Shown here one piece after another: positions 1 to 10,075 of a DNA stretch of 64,000 bases (the stretch's first letter is position 1; the number at the start of each line of letters is the position of its first letter). Made by a program: the position numbers and the translations under genes. Origin of the DNA: Zanthoxylum bungeanum (Eukaryota > Streptophyta > Magnoliopsida > Sapindales > Rutaceae); assembly GCA_019454045.1 (NCBI GenBank), contig SKCR01035566.1, positions 17,155-81,154 on the forward strand, read 5' to 3'. The notes under the pieces are model-generated. The model ran no database searches, was not told where the DNA came from, and worked only from the letters and a program-made list of their open reading frames with translations.

Positions 1-1078
1 TGTCAGAATCATACATTGCACTACGATAGGTCAATGGATCATCTATACCATCGTTGGATGCGACAACTTGTGCCTCTCCAACCCCAAGCTAGTGATCAGG
101 TTGTCGTACAACCCACCCACTGCGTCTAGGTGGTAGATCATTCTGACTAACTTGCTTATGACGCTCAGATGTCGAAGGTGTTATGTATCTATCAACTGTC
201 ATTGACGATGATGTGCTGGTCGAACCAGCAAGTAATTCCCCGAGTAACACTTTACTTCAAGGCTTGAACTCCCTCATATAGTCTTCCTCTAGAAACGTAG
301 CATTTGTCGATACAAACATTTTGTTATCATCATGACTATAGAAGAATCCACCCCTAGTCTCCTTAGGATAGCCTATAAATTGGCACATCTGAGAACGTGG
401 CTCTAACTTTGTAGTCTTATTCTTCAGCACATGTGTTGGACACCCCAATATGCGGAAATATCATAAACTAGTTTTACGACCATTCCACAACTCTAAGGGA
501 GTATTAGGAACAGACTTAGATGGAACTACATTAAGGATATGCATTGCAGTTTGCATTACATATCCCCAGAACGAACTAGGTAGTGATCTATAACTAAACA
601 TATATCTCATCATGTCTAATAGGGTCCGATTTCTCCTCTCTGCTACACTATTTTGTTGTGGTGTTCCAAGTGTTGTAAACTGGGACACTATCTCATACTC
701 AACTAAGAATTCCTCGAAATCTCTATCAAGGTATTCTCCTCCACGATCTGATTGTAGATTTTTTATTGTTTTACCTTACTGGTTCTCAACCTCAACATGA
801 TACTCTTTGAACTTTTCAAAAGTATCTGACTTGTGCTGCATTAGGTAAACATAGCTATATATGGAATAATCATCAATAAATATGACGATGTATTCATAAC
901 CATCTCGGGCTCTTACATTCATCGTTCCATAAATGTCCGAATGTATTAGCTCAAGTGGTTGACTGGCTCTTATATCTTTTCCAGTAAAAGGTCTCTTGGT
1001 CATTTTTCCTTCTAAATAGGATTCGCAGACTGGTAAAGTTCTGAGCTTTAACTGGTTTAAGCATCTGTTCTTTATCAA
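1..1078 (-). pseudogene. Copia-1 integrase and IN-RT linker remnant
   Basis: This is the degraded integrase of Copia-1. Reading leftwards from 1078, the first block (776-1078) contains HSDIYG, whose Asp fits the first catalytic residue of the DDE integrase core, followed by the usual FIDD and YVYLM strands. A second block (461-688) has the TPQQNSVAERRNRTLLDMM segment, where the Glu of AERRNRT is the catalytic Glu. A third (257-448) has IGYPKETRGG and FLEED, typical of the junction before reverse transcriptase. The blocks are in different frames or separated by stops, so frameshifts are present. Positions 1-256 hold the low-conservation linker and run off the window. Retroviral-type integrases insert the cDNA copy; this one cannot be produced intact. 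Confidence 0.85.
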
Positions 1079-1150
1079 TCTGTCTATTCGGTCAAGGTTA
1101 ATATGACCAAGTCTAAGATGCCACAGATATATGTCATCGTGAGAAATCTT

Positions 1151-1500
1151 TTACCGTTTAGTTTTAGGTTTCTCAACCTTAAATATTTCGGCGTTGAGCA
1201 GTGACCTATGTGTTAACGATCTTAACACATACAAGTTATTTTCTGAGTTTCTTGTGCAAATGGTTAATCCATTTCTACCAATAATAACTAAATTGCTATT
1301 AAAAGAAACTGAATAACCATCATCCAAAAGTTTAAAAACAGAAATCAAATTCTTGCGAAAACCAGGAATGAATAACACATTGTTCAAATTTAAATAACTA
1401 TTATTTGTCAAATTTAAACTAGAAACTCCCACTGCTCTTGCTGAAATGGCATCCCGTGTCCCGACCCTCATGGTGCAGTCACCTTCAGCAAGGTCCCTCC
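1151..1500 (-). pseudogene. Copia-1 GAG-pre-integrase region remnant
   Basis: A 106-residue open stretch (1151-1471) lies between protease and integrase in Copia-1. Segments such as LNNVLFIPGFRKNLISV and NNLYVL match the linker region (GAG-pre-integrase domain) found after the protease in plant Copia polyproteins. Its frame differs from that of the protease block to its right, so at least one indel lies near 1500. The HxxxH/CxxC zinc-binding part that should follow is poorly preserved near 1079-1150. It has no independent function. Confidence 0.7.
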
Positions 1501-1513
1501 ATGAGTCAAGTAG

Positions 1514-2436
1514 CTACAAAGAAGAAAAAACATGGTTAGTGGCTCCAGAATCAACAATCCAGATGGATTTATCATCCTCCACTAATAGAGATTCGATAAC
1601 GAGTAAATCATATTTACCTGTATCATTTTTCTCCTTCAGCTCAGCAAGGTATTTAGGACAATTCCTTTTCCAATGCTCGTTCTTGTTGCAGTGGAAACAC
1701 TTTCCCTTGGGCTTGGTATCCTTGGAGCCTTTCTTGTTCTTCTTCTTCATGGGCTTAGCCTTAGCCTTCCCAATGTTATTCTTCTTCATCTTTGTAGATT
1801 TAGAAGACTCAGCAATATTTGCCTCAACACTGGACTTATGAGGATCCACAAGCATGGACTCGTAGTGGGTGAGCTCATTAAGCAGCTGGGTCAAAGTAAA
1901 AGTCAACTTATTCATAACATAGTTACTTTTAAACTGCAGGAAACTCTTCGGAAGAGTTTCCATAATCGTGGTCACCTGGCTACGCTCGTCAATGCGAGCT
2001 CCATGGTTTCAGCAATGTTGAGATAGGTCATCATCCTCAAGACGTGCTCTCGGACTGATGTCTCATCCTTCATCCTAGCAGTCATCACTGAGACCATGGC
2101 CTCATGACGTTGATGCTCCGAAGGCTGCTCGAACATGCCCTGTAATGACTCCATCATCTGAGATGCTGAAGCCATAGGTTCATGTTTTGTAGCAAGAACC
2201 TCATACATCCTTACTAGCAAGTAGCAGCGGGTTTTCTCATTAGCTGCGACCTATTTCTGGTAGGTATCGCGCACAGCTTGGCCATCATTTCTGGTCGGCT
2301 CAGGAGGACACTCCTCCGTCAGGACAAACTTTAGGTCTTCACAAACCAGGATAACGTTCATGTTACTTTTCCACTTAACATAATTTTCTCCCGTTAATTT
2401 GTCATTTGAGAGTATGGAAATAATTGGAGAAACCAT
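1514..2436 (-). pseudogene. Copia-1 gag and protease remnant
   Basis: Gag forms the virus-like particle and binds RNA; protease matures it. The likely start is the Met at 2436, because the conserved N-terminus SPIISILSNDKLTGENYVKW follows directly; an upstream in-frame Met at 2472 has no family support. After about 60 codons an in-frame TAG (near 2250) replaces what is normally Trp in related proteins; the frame then continues to about 1972. A frameshift leads into the last block (1514-1975), which has a basic linker, a CCHC zinc knuckle (CFHCNKNEHWKRNC, CX2CX4HX4C) and the aspartic protease motif VDSGATNH. The order gag-knuckle-protease fits Copia. One nonsense and at least one frameshift make it non-functional. 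Confidence 0.85.
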
Positions 2437-3893
2437 GGCTGAAAATAAAATAAACATGCATTTAACATTCATTCATCACATATTAAAATCATCAAACAAT
2501 TTGGCTTAAAATTAAACATGATGCATGAACCATGAATAACGAATTAGAAACCTAAGAGAATTACTATGCCACATAAATCTATCATCCCACAAGTAAGTGT
2601 CGCTGTAGGGTAGGTCAAGTACTTGCATGATAGATCGAGAAAATCTCAGTCGATTAATATATGCGGGAATAACTATTATTCCTATATTAAACAACTACCA
2701 TTTGATTTGATCAAGGAATTTCATTAACAGTTAATTATTCATTTGTGAGTGTGACCCGCCGTTTCAAGATTCTTGGACTTAACGAGTGAAGTGCCACCGT
2801 AGGGTAGGTAATTTCACAAGATACATCTAGAATCCATATCCTCTCAAATCCAAACCTGATATTGACCCAAAATAGACACCATCCTTAGGGGACGAAAGCA
2901 AAGCCGTCTCGATGCGTCTTTGAATCTCACGTTTTCGGACTAACAACAGAGATCGCAGGATATACTATCGTATATCCCTCTCCCACTCACTATTTTAAAA
3001 TTAAGGTTTCTATTTATAAAATATCTAATATTTTAATTTAACTAGTGTGAATAAATTTATGGCGGCTAATTCATAACTCTTATTTACACTAGTACACTAT
3101 TAGTGACCTAACCAATTTTAACTCTTAAAATTTGTATCACTAATTTCCATTAGTCTCTACTAATGTATTACTCAATTAAACTAATTTAATGAGAGTGGTA
3201 TTAGTGACCTATTATATTTTAACCTTTTAAAATATTAGAACACTAATAGGTTTAAAATTTTAGAATCCTAAAATGGTCAAGATTTGTATTAAACTATTTA
3301 ATTAATCTTAGTGCGTTATAAAATCCAATGGTACGTGGAATTGTATCCCGAGTGCAGACCATATTATCGTCCATTCGGATTCACCTATGGAATTTATTTC
3401 CGGGTTTCCATCCTATATATCAATGGAATTTATTATGCACTAATTAAGCCCAATATATTAGAATTCAAATTTTAAACCTTAAAACAAATTAATCCAATTA
3501 ATTATTTTTCCATGCATATCATATTCTAATTTAAACATTTTAAATCACATAAAATCATATTTCATGTCTATAATAATAATGCATCTAAAACATGTTATGG
3601 CATGGGAAATGCAAGAGTAGGCACCCTAAGCTATATGACATGTTATTCAAACAATTCGAATTAAACATACATATAACATAAAAAAATATTTTGCATTGAC
3701 CGAACTCTTATTTTTTTCCTATACTAATCTAATTAGTACAAAAAATACCCAAGGCATCCTTTGGTCTTCAAATCACGCTCCACGGTGGTGTTGGCTCCTT
3801 TTGCGACTTCGGTACTCCAAAATTACAATAATTGAAAATTTACATTGGAAAATAAAATTACAACAATTGTAAACAATGGCCTTATGGCCTTAC
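2437..3893 (-). other. Copia-1 5' leader, gag-proximal part
   Basis: This AT-rich, non-coding stretch lies upstream of Copia-1 gag. The leader continues across the Copia-2 insertion at 29076-29308, giving about 1.7 kb between PBS and gag. It contains two similar short motifs around 'gtagggtaggt' (near 2607 and 2790) and several 'attagtgacc' repeats (3090-3270). No credible ORF is present; a 60-codon open stretch at 2512-2694 has no family signature. The right end (3889-3893, CTTAC) is the TSD of Copia-2. Confidence 0.65.
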
Positions 3894-5879
3894 TGTTGGG
3901 TTTTCTAAGTCATCCAAAGATCAATTAAGCAATGAAAAGTGCGAATACATCAAAGTAAAGTTGCGGAATACTCACTTTGATCGGCTTTTGCGATGCGAAG
4001 AACAACAAAAATTTTCATGAAGCTCTCGGCCAAGCTCCATTTTGTGCTCCATGGATTCGGTCAACCCCTCCATTTGTAGATCTCCAAGCTCCAAGCTTTG
4101 TAAATGGATTCCATGCTCATGAATGAGTTTCCCTATCACCTTTTAAGACCCATTGGATGTGCTAGCATCTTGGAAAAATTTGCCACAAATCTTCCCCTTT
4201 TCCTTCTTTAAATTCGGCCAAGCCTTAGAATTTTTTAGAAGAAAAATCTGCTCTTTTGCCGTGAGGGAGAGGGAGAGGGAGAGAGAAGAGATGAGTTGTG
4301 TGTGTTGTGTTTGAATTCAAAAATCAAATACATAGTACATTTTCCAAAAATTGTACAAGGCATTTAAGCCTTCCATCTACTCACATCACTCAAAAGTGAC
4401 ATCCATCACATCACTCAAAGTTGATGTGACTTACATCACAAGAATGACTAATGATGTGACGCATGATGTGACTTGTGGGCCCTACTTGATTCAAAATGCG
4501 AGTGGGCCGGCAAACACTCCCGGGCTCGGGTTCGCTAATTTCGAATTAACGAATTTTCCGTTGCGACGTAATTAAATCAAATTTAATTAAATAATTATGC
4601 ATAGCAAAATTACTATTCATGTCGCTAGCGAATTAATTCTAAATTAACTCGTTCGCCCGAATTAAAATCTAATTTTAATTCCGCGTCTAAATCTAATTTC
4701 GTTTAATATATCGAATATATTATTTTATCGATTAATTCCAAATTAATCGTTCTCTCTCTTTAAATAGTATTTTATCCCAGATAAAATATCTCCACAATTA
4801 ATCCTATATTAATTTTCTCTCTCTTATAATTAATCCCAGATTAATTATGTACGAGTCATACGTCATCGGTGAATCTTCGGGAAGCGACCCATGAGATCCC
4901 TGGATATGTTGGCAGTAAATCCGGTCGTCGGACTATCCGAACACGTACGTACCTAGTACTGCATTTTACCGATTTACAAGGCATGGTTGGCTTCTAGCAA
5001 AGCACCGTGCCTGCCCAATTCTCCAGAAATATTCTTAAAGGAATATGTAATCTATATCAGGCGTAGTATTGCGTATTGCAATCCAGTATCGGATGTCAAG
5101 TGCTAGGACTGGGGCTGGAATTGTGTCTGCCCCGTACGAAGCACATATCGGATCTCTGGTAACTAGTCTCTATAATCGGATAAACATGACCAAGTCATAT
5201 TATCCCGATAGCTGCAGTATATAAGAGCACCAGTTCCTTATCCTACGTGACCATCATCTCCATATGATTGGAGTGATACTTCCATCTTGACATCACACCC
5301 AATACACTACGATTCTCAATATACCCAGAAGAGGCGTACTCAGAACCGGTTAAAGCCCTGGATGACTAAAACCAAAGTATATTGATTGTCGCAAGTATTA
5401 GCGGTGCAAGTCCCAGGTTAAGACCAAATACATCTACCCTGTTTCGGACATCCATAGACACATAGTCATACTACCAATGGAATTCCGAGGGGTCTATCTA
5501 GAGAAAAGCTGTTTCCGTACCATCGGTAAACAAAACCTCCTATTACACTTGCATGAGTATCCAATACCCAAATATATAAGAACTGTGACGTTATGATCCC
5601 ATAACACGTACAAGTGTAATACTAGTCTATTCCGCATTATCGATGTCCAATCTCGATAATACTCCGACTAGGGATGTTTTAATGATTAAACCTTCATGGA
5701 TTGATATTGTCTCATATCATCTCAATCTGGAACTAATCATATGGACTTTTATCATTTATATATCCCGGTAATCTAATTACAAATGATAAAAGAGTAATTT
5801 CTTTTGTCACATAATTAATTTGTACAACAATACCATGTTCTGTACAAATAGTGATGCTATGGGTCATAATTGTCCAATA
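3894..5879 (-). repeat. Copia-2 3' LTR
   Basis: This LTR of about 1.99 kb matches the one at 27079-29070 throughout (same order, scattered substitutions). On the plus strand it begins TGTTGGGTTTTC. It should end CCAACA but shows CCAATA, a mutated terminal CA. The adjacent PPT on its right identifies it as the 3' LTR of a minus-strand element. It includes G/A microsatellite-like DNA (GAGAGGGAGAGG at about 4265-4290). A 74-codon open stretch at 4351-4575 lies antisense in the LTR and I do not regard it as a gene. Confidence 0.9.
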
Positions 5880-5890
5880 ATCTCCCACTT
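5880..5890 (-). other. Copia-2 polypurine tract
   Basis: On the minus strand this reads AAGTGGGAGAT immediately before the 3' LTR. It is the typical plant Copia PPT, which primes plus-strand DNA synthesis. Confidence 0.85.
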
Positions 5891-6779
5891 GGCCTATAGC
5901 CAATCACTCAAGTGTCTTACACTTGAACTATGTACGGTTCGCTCAAATTTCTGCTGAGAAACTGCTTTCGTCAGCGGATTTGCAAAGTTATCAATCTGAT
6001 GCGATTTATTCAATCATCACATCGCCACGATGTATGATCCGAATGAATCAGATGAATAGTTGAAGTGCATACTTGGATCGTTGATGAGACCATTAATTCT
6101 TTAGCCTGCGCTGTAGCCTAGCTCAGCTGCTAACAGAACTACTCCTAATCCAATTAGGATTATTAAGATCCATAGTGATTCTATTGCTGCCTCAGCTGCA
6201 ACAATATTCTACTTTTTTTGTTTATTCGGTAACAGTATCTTGCTTGGAAGATTTTCAGCTCACTGTTCCGTTATTCAAACTATATAGTACCCCTTATTAC
6301 GACTTATAGTCGTTATTATCGATTAGGAAACTTGCAACGGTGAACCCAGTCACTTCAAGTTCTCCTTCTCCATAGTTTAAGAAAGCATCCATAGATCTTC
6401 TAAGATACTTAAGGATGTTCTTAACATCAATCCAGTGACTATCACTTGGATTGGCCTGATTGTGACTCCATATGCTCAAAGCATATGAGACACCAGGTCA
6501 CGTACATTTCTTTCGATACCTGGTATCACTTCCTCATACGTAGTCGGTTTGTATTCCTCAATAAGATTGACATCTTTATGAGGTGAGATCAGAAACCCAT
6601 ACCTCTCAGGTTGTTTTCTGACTCTCTCCGACTTGCGCGGTTCTTGTGTATTTGAAGATTGTGGTACAGTTTCATCCCTGATGAACTATTTGTGTTCCAT
6701 TTAGGGAATCGGTGCCTGGAATAGTATTACTCCGATTCTTATCGAGTTTTACTTTCCTCCCACTTACCACTACATATAG
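5891..6779 (-). pseudogene. Copia-2 pol remnant: IN-RT linker joined to RNase H, RT missing
   Basis: On the minus strand, the right part (about 6480-6779) encodes pieces of the IN-RT linker, including a proline-rich stretch and an ERYGFLIS-like segment that normally precedes reverse transcriptase. It then passes, near 6480, into QANPSDSHWIDVKNILKYLR (6297-6479), the connection to RNase H that normally lies several hundred codons downstream. The SSKQDTV- and AEAAIE-like RNase H pieces follow in other frames near 6110-6250. The RT palm, including the YVDD catalytic box, is therefore absent, probably by an internal deletion of about 1 kb. The copy cannot reverse-transcribe itself. Confidence 0.7.
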
Positions 6780-6784
6780 GTATT
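6780..6784. repeat. TSD GTATT, left copy (Tat-like Gypsy)
   Basis: GTATT directly abuts the TGACCGG terminus and is matched by GTATT at 15758-15762 after the terminal CA of the other LTR. Joining the two flanks restores a continuous Copia integrase/RT-linker reading (ACNATFLEEY-like). Confidence 0.95.
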
Positions 6785-7638
6785 TGACCGGCGTAAACAC
6801 ACATGTATAACGCAAGCGCACGTATCGTTCAAGTAGTATAAAAATATCGATCCCACGAGGACTTAATTCCTACTGTTGTTATTAATTATTGAATCTATTT
6901 ATTTACAGGTATCTAATTATAGGGAGAAGGGAATTGATTGCTTTGATTGGTTGAATGTGGAATTGCTTAATAAAAATAAAATAAACAAAAGAAAATACTA
7001 AGGAAAATAAATAAACGGACTCAAAAGATCTAGGGTCGTGACTCCACACAATACTGTTAAAAGGATGAATTGATTCTCTTATTTATGTGTACTAATTCAG
7101 TTTGCTAACCTGGAACACGAAAATATGCAAAAGCCTCTTCCGATGGTCAGACGCAAATACCCAGTATAACCCAATTGAACCATATGTCTATGTCAACCAC
7201 ATTACCTGGATTCATTAAGTTTAAGTTCCAATTATGGCTACCCCCGCCCGACAGGTATATGCCTATCCTGTAAGGAAATCTATTAAAGGGTTATCTATCC
7301 TCAAGGAAGATCGTGGGCTATTGAATCTAAGGCTGAAACCTAAAATCCCTATGTCTAGTTCATTTTAGAATTACCCCATCAATCTTATTAATTGCCAGTT
7401 AACAAGACGCATTAAGCTTAAGACTCAATAAACAAACTAAAGAACTACCCATAAAAAGAAAATCAATTATTAAGTGTGTGTATTGTGTTTCATCACTTCC
7501 CTAGAATAAAAATAAAATGCTGGGGTTAGAGGATCCACAATTAATATTTCTTATCTAGGAATCTCACTTATTATAATATATAAATTATTTTATATTCTGC
7601 TTTCTCAGGAATTAATAATATTAAACATTTAAAACAAG

Positions 7639-7764
7639 CCATATAGGCGGTAATCAATTTAGTCCAATTACACCAGCCATATAGGCGGTAATTATATGTC
7701 ACATAAAGACCAGCCATATAGGCGGTAAGGTAATTTATATTTAAACCAGCCATATAGGCGGTAA
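7639..7764 (-). repeat. Four-copy CCATATAGGCGGTAA array in LTR (3' LTR copy)
   Basis: Four 15-bp copies start at 7639, 7677, 7714 and 7750 (steps 38, 37, 36 bp). They lie about 300-400 nt downstream of the TATA box, so they are expected in the transcript, where they read TTACCGCCTATATGG. The same array with identical spacing is at 14690-14815. Confidence 0.9.
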
Positions 7765-8040
7765 TAAAGTCTGACATTAATTAATCCGGTTAAATTATAA
7801 TTTAAATATTATAATTAAGTGAGATTTACCTAAATAATTATATTAAAGGTTTCACCTTTTACCCCAGCGGAAAATTAACTACTAAACATTAAAGAAAGGT
7901 AGAAGAAGAGAACTACTATTACTGAAAATTAAAAGACATAAATTAAAAATATTATTTATATATACAAAAATAGATGCTTCCTATAAAATCAGAGAGAATT
8001 CTACAAGGAAAGCATGAAGAAAAATGATATGGGCGAGACT

Positions 8041-8050
8041 CCTTTTATAG
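8041..8050 (-). promoter_or_regulatory. TATA box of Tat-like LTR (3' LTR copy)
   Basis: On the minus strand this reads CTATAAAAGG, a strong plant TATA consensus, about 100 bp downstream of the last G-box. The equivalent in the other LTR is CTATAAAAGA at 15091-15100. Confidence 0.7.
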
Positions 8051-8149
8051 GCATATTTTGGTCCAGCGTCGCGACACTGGAAATGCACTAGCATCGCGAC
8101 GCTGGAAACAGTCCACGCACCACGCGTCTGTCGACAGCAATAATTGAGC

Positions 8150-8451
8150 CACGTGTCACGCTGTGGTTGGCTGGCGATGTGGTCGAATAGCAGGGCGACA
8201 CGTGGCAGAAGCTGATAGGTGGGAATTTCGGTCCAACAGCGGCTTGACACGTGGTAGCACCTGATTCATCAATAATTCGATCCAATGGTGAGATGACATG
8301 TGGCACGCGCTTGGTTTGGTCTAATGAGATGTTGACACGTGGCGGCCGGCGCATGTTAGCATAACCGTTGTGATGGTGACACGTGGCAGGGCGCTCGTTA
8401 GCATGATCGGTGCACGTTAGCAAATTTTGACCAATCAGATTTCGACACGTG
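8150..8451 (-). promoter_or_regulatory. G-box/ABRE-like array in U3 (3' LTR copy)
   Basis: Six perfect CACGTG palindromes (8150, 8199, 8248, 8336, 8380, 8446) and one CATGTG variant (8297) lie in 302 bp, most within the extended core GACACGTGGC. G-boxes of this type bind plant bZIP and bHLH factors and, as ABREs, respond to abscisic acid. They sit immediately upstream of the TATA box, so a role as an enhancer of element transcription is inferred. Confidence 0.65.
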
Positions 8452-8714
8452 GCACACAGCTCAAGTTAGCAAGTCCGACGCATGCTGGGAGTCGCGACGC
8501 GCAGGGCGTCAGCGTCGCGACGTGCAAAAGATGAAAATATCCCTGTTGACGCATTTTTGTCCGTTTTTTGCCCCAAATTGCCTCCAATGCTTTCCAAACT
8601 TTATTTATCTGCAAAATAACAACAAAACACATCAAAACGTTCATAAAACTCGAGTAACAATACAAAACATTAGGCTAAATGAGTGGGAAAAAGTGATATA
8701 TTTACCACTCATCA

Positions 8715-8729
8715 CACCCCCAAACCTAA
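8715..8729 (-). other. Tat-like Gypsy polypurine tract
   Basis: On the minus strand this reads TTAGGTTTGGGGGTG directly before the LTR start TGATGAG. The same 15-mer recurs at 9999-10013. Confidence 0.85.
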
Positions 8730-9284
8730 CATTTTGCTAGTCCTCGAGCAAAACATAAAATAAAATAACATGAAAATAAAATTAACTAAGCCACTTTCGT
8801 AGGGATAACGGTTGCATTTAGCGTATGCAACAAGCCTTTAAACCCCTAGGTGTCCCTAGTGGACGAGTTGTAGTCTCGTGAGGGCTTACAGTAACGATAC
8901 CCACAAACGTTTTACAAAAGTAAAAATGTAGTCAAACTAATGCACACAAAAGCAAAAAAACAAGCGAAAATAGAATAAAGAAGTTAGTGACTAATCAGGT
9001 GAAATTTCTACTCCAAGTTATTAGTTGTTTTATTTCTTTCTAAATTACCGAATAAGTAAGTTCTCCGATTATAGTTACCATTCTCCATATACACAGCCAA
9101 CAAAATATTAATCAACTCATTTTTGCCCACAACAGTCATAAGTGCAGTTGATAAGAGAATAATATTTTTGTCCTAAAGTTCTATCAGATTTCACACCTTT
9201 TTGTAGCAATGGAATAATTTTTCTGATTTTTCTGATTTTTTCTTTGATTTTTCACTATTTTTTTTATTTATATACAATATCTTC

Positions 9285-9499
9285 CATCTATGTAACGAGT
9301 GTTGGGTCGGTGACTCCCAAACCAGTTGGCTTTAGGGCACCAGGTGTTAAGACACCCCTAAGGACTTAATTACTCAGACTTCAGATATAAGCATCTTTGA
9401 TCCATATAGCGAGCTTTGGGCCAGTGACTCCCAAACCAGTTGGTTTTAGGGCACTAGGTGTTAAAACACCCTTACAGACTTAATAACTCGGATCTCGGA
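9285..9499. repeat. Two-copy 114-bp tandem repeat
   Basis: The segments starting near 9285 and 9401 share GTGACTCCCAAACCAGTTGG and the following TTTAGGGCAC(C/T)AGGTGTTAA. The common GTGACTCCC sites are 114 bp apart. Both copies lie in the Gypsy 3' non-coding region. Confidence 0.85.
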
Positions 9500-9998
9500 C
9501 TTTTTTTTTTTTTTTTTTTACTCCATCACTTTTTGAGATGCTTCCTCCAATTAAAATAGCACTAAATTATACAAACTTTTCAATTACAACTCATGTCCGT
9601 ATGTTACTATCCATGTTGATAATACCTGCCAACTGAGCATAAGAAGATCCATTTAAGTCAGTTTTATGGAGAATTCACAAATTAAATAATTTAAAAGGAA
9701 ATAAACAAAAATTAACTTGTTTCGAAATAGGTTTGAGATACGTCTCAGGAGTGGAAACTCCTTTACCAATTTCACATTTTTAGTCAACACAAAAAATGCA
9801 AAATATTTTTGTAATTTTTGAAAATTTTCAAATTTTTTTTTGTATTTTTCAAAAAATTTTGGACTAAAAATAAAAACAACATACAAACCTAAAAAACAAG
9901 GTACTAATCAACTAAAGAACTCTCATTTCTTTGATTTTAACGGAATTTTGCTGTATAAATGAAAAATTTTAACGGAAAGTTTTAACACAAAAGCATTG

Positions 9999-10013
9999 CA
10001 CCCCCAAACCTAA
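9999..10013 (-). other. Second, internal PPT-like 15-mer
   Basis: CACCCCCAAACCTAA on the plus strand is identical to the terminal PPT at 8715-8729 and lies about 60 nt past the stop codon of the second ORF. It could act as a central/extra PPT or mark an old end of the element; this is inference. Confidence 0.6.
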
Positions 10014-10075
10014 ATTAAGCATTGTCCCCAATGCGTTCAAAACATAAACAAAAGGTAGGAACAATGGTACCGAGT

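Larger units (their letters stand above)
6785..8714 (-). repeat. Tat-like Gypsy 3' LTR
   Basis: It is nearly identical to 13840-15757. In sense direction (right to left) it has a U3 with CpG-rich TCGCGA palindromes and a G-box array (8150-8451), a TATA box (8041-8050), and transcribed sequence carrying four CCATATAGGCGGTAA repeats at 7639, 7677, 7714 and 7750. The ORFs at 7571-8665 are by-products of these repeats, not genes. Confidence 0.95.
8730..10075 (-). other. Tat-like Gypsy 3' non-coding region
   Basis: About 1.35 kb lies between the end of the second ORF and the PPT. It is AT-rich with several poly-T runs (about 9220-9260, 9500-9518, 9830-9860). It contains a 114-bp tandem duplication (about 9285-9499), and at its right end a second copy of the PPT 15-mer. 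A 77-codon open stretch (9653-9886) is low-complexity Phe/Lys/Leu and is not supported as a gene. Confidence 0.6.

Noticed and set aside
1446..2026. Plus-strand ORFs of 131 and 117 codons
   Set aside because: They are antisense shadows of the Copia-1 gag/protease remnant, with Leu/Phe/Ser-rich translations from the basic linker of gag.
7639..7764. Possible CRISPR array: four 15-bp repeats with 21-23-bp spacers
   Set aside because: Repeats are too short and few, lie inside a plant LTR with the same sequence in its partner LTR, and there are no cas genes.
7981..8740. Several overlapping ORFs (72-111 codons) at 7981-8740, and counterparts at 15095-15849
   Set aside because: They lie in the LTR of the Tat-like element, arise from the CpG-rich G-box repeats, and have no domain.
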